A stretch of 64,000 nt of DNA from Actinacidiphila guanduensis (GTDB taxonomy: Bacteria > Actinomycetota > Actinomycetes > Streptomycetales > Streptomycetaceae), in the NCBI RefSeq assembly GCF_900103985.1, contig NZ_FNIE01000011.1:248001-312000 (forward strand), written 5' to 3'. Shown here piece by piece: positions 60,306 to 64,000 of the stretch (its first letter is position 1; each line of letters begins with the position of its first letter). The notes beneath the pieces are model-generated. The model did not search any database. It saw nothing but the letters and a program-made list of their open reading frames with translations, and was not told where the DNA came from. Both the position numbers and the translations under genes were made by a program.

Positions 60306-61241
60306 TCAGCCGGCGGGGAAGTAGTGGCCGTTGTCGAGGTCGGCGAGCAGGCCGGGCCGGCCGGGCTCCCAGCCGAGGCTCCGGCGGGTGATGAGGTTGG
60401 ACGCCGGATAGCTCTGCGTGACGATGTTCGCGAGGAACCCGTAGTATCCCGGCACCATCAGCTCGTCCAGGGGGATGCTCACCGCGGGCAGCCCGAGGCG
60501 GCCAGCGATCGCCTCGGCGATGTCGCGGAGCGGGATCGCCCCGTCCGCGACCGCGTGCCAGTACCTGCCGGCCGGGCCCTTCTCCAGCGCCAGGCGGAAC
60601 AGGGCGGCGGCGTCGCGGGCGTGCACGGCGTTCCACAGGTTCGCGCCGTCCCCGGGATAGCCGGCGAACCCTTTCTCCTTGGCGAGCGCGATCAGTGTGG
60701 GAAGGAAGCCGGCGCGGTCGGTCGTGCTGTGGGCGATGTTCGCGATCCGCACGACCGACGAGCGCACCCCCCGCTCGGCGAGGCCGATGACGGCGGCTTC
60801 CACGGTGTTGCGGACCCGGAGGGTGCCTTTGTGCTCCTCGCCGACGGGCAGGGCCGGGTCCTCCTCGGTGGCCGGCCGGCCCAGCTGCCCGGGTGAGCCG
60901 ATGCTGCCGGCCGCGACCAGCGGCTTCCCGGTGCCGGCGAGCGCCTCGCCGTAGGCGAGCATGATCGGTGTCTCGGCGGCCGCCACGGCGTCCATCCCGC
61001 CGGCCGGCAGCAGGTCCTGCCGGTGCGCGACGTGGACGACGCCGTCGGAGTCGGCGGCCGCCTCCTTGAGGCCGTCGAGGTCCCGCAGGTCGCCGCGCCG
61101 CACCTTGGCGCCGAGCGCGGACAGCGCCGCCGCGGCGGACTCGGAGCGGGCCAGGCCGGTGACCTCGTGCCCGGCGGCGACGAGTTCCGGGATGATGTAC
61201 GAACCGGTGTGGCCGGTCCCACCAGTGACGAAAACGCGCAT
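60306..61241 (-). CDS. NAD(P)-dependent epimerase/dehydratase-like SDR
   Basis: A 311-residue extended SDR: RVFVTGGTGHTGSYIIPELVAAGHEV, VVHVAHRQDL, and C-terminal RSLGWEPGRPGLLADL. No YxxxK motif is visible, so it may bind NADP without being a classical reductase, as in the NmrA/atypical SDR groups. Third-from-top in the TetR operon, between two F420-type reductases. Confidence 0.85.
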   Translation of the reverse strand: MRVFVTGGTGHTGSYIIPELVAAGHEVTGLARSESAAAALSALGAKVRRGDLRDLDGLKEAAADSDGVVHVAHRQDLLPAGGMDAVAAAETPIMLAYGEALAGTGKPLVAAGSIGSPGQLGRPATEEDPALPVGEEHKGTLRVRNTVEAAVIGLAERGVRSSVVRIANIAHSTTDRAGFLPTLIALAKEKGFAGYPGDGANLWNAVHARDAAALFRLALEKGPAGRYWHAVADGAIPLRDIAEAIAGRLGLPAVSIPLDELMVPGYYGFLANIVTQSYPASNLITRRSLGWEPGRPGLLADLDNGHYFPAG

Positions 61242-61352
61242 GTTTGTCGTTCCTTGGGTGATCGGGCGGAAGGAGCGGGCAGGGAGGCCGGGCTGCTCGA
61301 CACGGCGGGCGGCGAAGCCCGCCGGTGCTCGGTCGAGGACTCAGTCGAGGAG

Positions 61353-61976
61353 TCAGTCGAGGACGGTGAGCCCGAGCGCGATGTCGAAGCTCCCCGCGCC
61401 GTTCCGGGCCAGGCCCATCAGCAGCGGCCCGGCCCCTTCGAGCCAGCGGGCCGCCGCCAGGCCGCCGGCGTCGAGCGGCCGCAGCCCGAGGCTCTCGATG
61501 AACGCCGACACCTCGGCCTTGGCCTGCGCGTCGTCCCCGGCGAAGAACACGTCCAGTGGACGCCCCTTGGCCAGGACGTGCCCGAAGACGGTGTTGAACG
61601 CCTTCACGACACGCGCGCCGGCCGGGAGCGCCTTGGCGATCTCCTGGGCGCCGAAGGTGCCATCAGGAGTGACCAGCCCGGTGGCGTCGCTGGTGAAGGT
61701 GTTGGAGATGTCGATGACGACCTTGCCGGCCAGGGCGTCCCCGTATTCCGTGACGACCTCCACGGCGCTCGCGTACGGCACCGCGAGCACGACGATGTCG
61801 CCCGCCGGGGCCGCGCCGAACGTTCCCGCGGTGGCCCCGCCGCCGAGCGCGGCGGCCAGGCTCTTCGCCTTGGCCTCGTCACGGCCGATGACCTCGACGG
61901 TGTTGCCGCCCGCGACCGCGCGCGTGGCGATGGCGCGGGCCATGCCGCCCACACCGATGAAGCTGACGCTGCTCAT
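61353..61976 (-). CDS. F420-dependent NADP oxidoreductase-like protein (FNO family), copy 2
   Basis: A 207-residue protein: VSFIGVGGMARAIATRAVAGGNTVEVIGRD, VVLAVPYASAVEVV, VVIDISNTF, ARVVKAFNTVFGHVL and DVFFAGDD. It is a paralogue of 59619-60287. ATG at 61976 follows GAGGACACATCC; it is the first gene after the promoter at 62100-62142. The 111-bp gap to the epimerase contains a small direct repeat (AGTCGAGGA twice near 61339). Confidence 0.88.
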   Translation of the reverse strand: MSSVSFIGVGGMARAIATRAVAGGNTVEVIGRDEAKAKSLAAALGGGATAGTFGAAPAGDIVVLAVPYASAVEVVTEYGDALAGKVVIDISNTFTSDATGLVTPDGTFGAQEIAKALPAGARVVKAFNTVFGHVLAKGRPLDVFFAGDDAQAKAEVSAFIESLGLRPLDAGGLAAARWLEGAGPLLMGLARNGAGSFDIALGLTVLD

Positions 61977-62099
61977 GGATGTGTCCTCACTGTGCTGAAA
62001 AGAGAAGGCCCCGGGTCCCTCGGGCCGTGACCGCAGGCCGGACACGGCACGTCATTGACGACCGACGTCCACAGCCCGGACGGGTGCACCGGATTAAAC

Positions 62100-62142
62100 G
62101 GAGCACTGACCCGAATATACGGTGCAGTGCTCCGGATAGCAA
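62100..62142 (-). promoter_or_regulatory. Promoter with embedded inverted repeat for the F420/epimerase/TetR operon
   Basis: On the minus strand TTGCTA (62142-62137) and TATATT (62119-62114) are exactly 17 bases apart. An inverted repeat GGAGCACTG (62100-62108)/CAGTGCTCC (62125-62133), 16-base spacer, straddles the -10 box, an arrangement that would block polymerase when a repressor binds. The TetR at the operon end is the natural candidate. Confidence 0.65.
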
Positions 62143-62170
62143 GTGAGGACGTGAACAGGGTTCCGCGGAC

Positions 62171-63304
62171 CTACGCCGGCCCGGGGCGCTGCGGGTCCGG
62201 GACGAAGGCGGGGAGCGCGGCGAGGCTGCGGCGCACCGCCTCGGCGCCGTACGCGAACATCTGCCGCTCGTAGCCGCCGACCGCGTCGACGAGGTCCCGA
62301 CGGCCGCCCGCGGCCTCGATCAGGCCGCGGCGCAGCAGGTCGGCGTCGCGCAGGGCGGTGTTCGCGCCGTTCCCGCCGGTCGGGGAGGTGGCATGGGCGG
62401 CGTCCCCGAGCAGCGTGACGGGGCCGGGGGCCCACCGCTCACTCGGCTCGACCACCCGGATGGACAGCAGGGCGCTGTTGTCCGGGTCGGCCTGCTCGAT
62501 CAGGGCCCGCAGCTGCGGGTGCCAGCCCTCCATCCTGGAGAGCACGGCGTCCTGCGCGGTCGGGTCCCCCGCCGAGCCGTCCGGCGGGAGGATCATGGCC
62601 CAGCGCACGTAGTCGCCGATGTCGGGCAGCGCGACCTCGGGTGCCAGCTGTTCGGCGGCCTGCTTCGGCGGGGTGGGAAAGCGCATCGCGCCGAGCATCA
62701 GGCTGACCCCGTCGCCCGCGATCTTCGAGCCGTAGGCCCTGGACAGGGCGGCGAACTCCTCGGTCAGCGGGGTGCGGCCGATGACGAACCGGACACCGGT
62801 GTCGGTCGGGACGGTCAGCGGCGAGAGCACCCCGCGGACCGCGGAGGCGACACCGTCCGCGCCGACGAGCAGATCGGCGGTGGCCGGGCCGCGGCGGGCG
62901 AAGCGGGCCCGGGCCCGGCCGTCGTCCAGCACGTCGTAGCCGGTCAGCGCGGCATCGGTGTGGACGTTCAGGCCGGTCAGCAGCAGGTGCCGCAGCACCT
63001 GCCGGTCGACCACGACGCCGGTCCGGCCCGCGCCGAGCCTGCCGACCTCGTTCAACTGCGGGTCGAGGACCATTTGCTCGGCCGAGGCGTGCATGACGAT
63101 CTCGTCCAGCAGCGCATGCCAGCGCGCCGGCAGGCAGGCGCGCACCGCCTGGAAGCCGATCGGGTCCAGCACGAGCCGGTAGCCCTGGAACCGGGCGGTG
63201 ATGCCCGGGTCGCGCTCGTACACGTCGGCCTCGATCCCGGCGCCGCGCAGACCCTGCGCGAGCGCCAGACCTCCGAGACCGGCTCCGACCACGGAAACCC
63301 GCAT
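62171..63304 (-). CDS. FAD-dependent monooxygenase (PHBH/TetX-like)
   Basis: A 377-residue flavoprotein hydroxylase: GxGxxG FAD site VVGAGLGGLALAQGLRGAGI, DLLVGADGVASAVRG (NADPH/FAD motif) and VTLLGDAAHATSPTGGNGANTAL (second FAD motif), as in tetracycline- and rifampicin-modifying monooxygenases and aromatic hydroxylases. ATG at 63304 has GGAGG six bases upstream; GTG at 63307 is an alternative. It faces a TetR gene with operators between them, suggesting induction by its substrate, possibly an antibiotic or aromatic compound. Confidence 0.92.
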   Translation of the reverse strand: MRVSVVGAGLGGLALAQGLRGAGIEADVYERDPGITARFQGYRLVLDPIGFQAVRACLPARWHALLDEIVMHASAEQMVLDPQLNEVGRLGAGRTGVVVDRQVLRHLLLTGLNVHTDAALTGYDVLDDGRARARFARRGPATADLLVGADGVASAVRGVLSPLTVPTDTGVRFVIGRTPLTEEFAALSRAYGSKIAGDGVSLMLGAMRFPTPPKQAAEQLAPEVALPDIGDYVRWAMILPPDGSAGDPTAQDAVLSRMEGWHPQLRALIEQADPDNSALLSIRVVEPSERWAPGPVTLLGDAAHATSPTGGNGANTALRDADLLRRGLIEAAGGRRDLVDAVGGYERQMFAYGAEAVRRSLAALPAFVPDPQRPGPA

Positions 63305-63377
63305 CACACACCTCCTGGACAGAGATCCGCGGCCCCACCCGGGCAGTCGGGCGGGGCATGCGCGGACCGCAGCGTGA

Positions 63378-63430
63378 ACGAACTTAGTTCGTCCTTCACG
63401 ATCTAAGTTCTAGGAGGCGAACTTAGTTCG
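63378..63430. promoter_or_regulatory. Operator cluster between FAD monooxygenase and TetR genes
   Basis: ACGAACT-T-AGTTCGT (63378-63392, perfect 7+7) and CGAACT-T-AGTTCG (63418-63430, perfect 6+6), centres 39 bp apart, with a half-match TCTAAGTTCTA (63402-63412) between them. These are almost certainly the TetR protein's sites controlling both genes. TATAGT (63439-63444) downstream would start transcription near the TetR ATG, implying a leaderless mRNA. Confidence 0.75.
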
Positions 63431-63451
63431 TGTCAAGCTATAGTGAGCGGC

Positions 63452-64000
63452 ATGCCGTCCGATCCCCGACAACGCCGAGCAGCCCGCCACGCCCAGCCCG
63501 CCGGTGGGCCCGCGGCGCCGCCACCGCGCAAGGAGCCGATCACGGTCGACCGGATCACCGACGCCGCCCTGCAGGTCGTGGCCACCGAGGGGTACGACGC
63601 GCTGACCATCCGGCGGGTCGCCGCGGTGCTCGGCACCGGGCCGTCGTCGCTGTACGCGCACATCGTCAACAAGGAGGACCTCGACGATCTGCTGGTCGGC
63701 CGGATCTGCTCCGAGGTCGTGCTGCCCGAACCGGACCCGGCCGCGTGGCGCGAGCAGATCCGCGACGTGTACGGGCAGATCCGCGACCAGTACCTGAAGT
63801 ACCCCGGGGTCTCCCGTGCCGCGCTGGCCGCGGTCCCCACCAACCTCGCCACGCTGCGGGTCAGGGAGGGGCTGCTGGCGATCCTGCTCGCGGGTGGGAT
63901 CGCGCCGCAGCGGGCCGCCTGGGCGCTCGACGCCCTGTCCCTCTACGTCAGCGCCTACGCCCTGGAGCAGTCGCTGGTCCGGCAGCGGCGCAAGCACCCG
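63452..64000 (+). CDS. TetR-family regulator, 3' end missing
   Basis: The first 182 codons: a proline-rich, basic N-terminus, then a TetR-type helix-turn-helix (DRITDAALQVVATEGYDALTIRRVAAVLGTGPSSLYAHI split over residues 34-75) and helices of a TetR_C ligand domain. The gene runs off the window. ATG at 63452 (GTG at 63443 is also in frame). It faces the FAD monooxygenase and should repress it through the ACGAACTTAGTTCGT operators. Confidence 0.9.
   Translation, partial: MPSDPRQRRAARHAQPAGGPAAPPPRKEPITVDRITDAALQVVATEGYDALTIRRVAAVLGTGPSSLYAHIVNKEDLDDLLVGRICSEVVLPEPDPAAWREQIRDVYGQIRDQYLKYPGVSRAALAAVPTNLATLRVREGLLAILLAGGIAPQRAAWALDALSLYVSAYALEQSLVRQRRKHP

Noticed and set aside
58962..63304. Cluster of reductases, epimerase and monooxygenase read as a biosynthetic gene cluster
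   Set aside because: There is no core biosynthetic enzyme (PKS, NRPS, terpene synthase, RiPP precursor) and the genes fall into two separately regulated units.

Overview
The window looks like a chromosomal stretch of a high-GC filamentous actinomycete, most likely Streptomyces or a close relative. The evidence is the codon bias, GTG starts, GGAGG-type ribosome binding sites, two F420-type reductases, two XRE/MmyB-type regulators, many short-chain dehydrogenases, secreted Tat and lipoprotein enzymes, and an intergenic repeat of a type common in Streptomyces. About 54 protein-coding genes are supported, two of them cut by the window edges (kdpD at the left, a TetR-type regulator at the right), plus one decayed gene fragment. 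I saw no rRNA, tRNA, CRISPR array or insertion sequence.

Left part (1-8826): the end of a KdpD/KdpE potassium-responsive two-component system; a GntR(YtrA-type)/ABC ATPase/permease operon with a palindromic operator in front of it; a phosphoketolase gene; and a cytoplasmic binding-protein-like gene of the siderophore family.

9000-20107: an organosulfur uptake and desulfonation operon. It opens with a short leader peptide ending ...SAGCRRG and a GC-rich hairpin, which looks like a cysteine-sensing attenuator. It continues with an alpha/beta hydrolase, a fused ketopantoate-reductase/double-rhodanese protein, an SsuC-like permease, an SsuB-like ATPase, two lipoprotein binding proteins, an SsuD-like flavin monooxygenase and a DszC/acyl-CoA-dehydrogenase-like enzyme. 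A LysR regulator faces it. Together these would import sulfonates or other organosulfur compounds, release sulfite oxidatively and handle sulfane sulfur.

20155-31635: a zinc-ribbon SDR, fumarylacetoacetase, MsrA, secreted PhoD phosphatase with a discoidin-domain partner, a very large secreted GH35 beta-galactosidase, and a decayed glycine-betaine binding-protein remnant next to an 11-bp tandem repeat.

31900-46500: SDR, a repeat-rich spacer, a siderophore-interacting flavoprotein, MFS exporter, aldo/keto reductase, a small protein with a possible amyloid-signalling motif, a CPA1 antiporter, an epimerase, and an ABC transporter operon with a secreted beta-propeller phosphoesterase.

46800-64000: an S53 protease with ricin-B lectin domain, two regulator/SDR/hydrolase modules, a NarL-type two-component system with a 22-bp palindrome in its promoter region, a divergent pair of DUF1990 genes, a TetR-containing operon of F420-type reductases and an epimerase with a promoter-embedded inverted repeat, and a divergent FAD monooxygenase/TetR pair with clear operators. 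Coordinates of gene starts were chosen from ribosome binding sites and start/stop overlaps; functions are inferred from recognised families and were not checked against databases.
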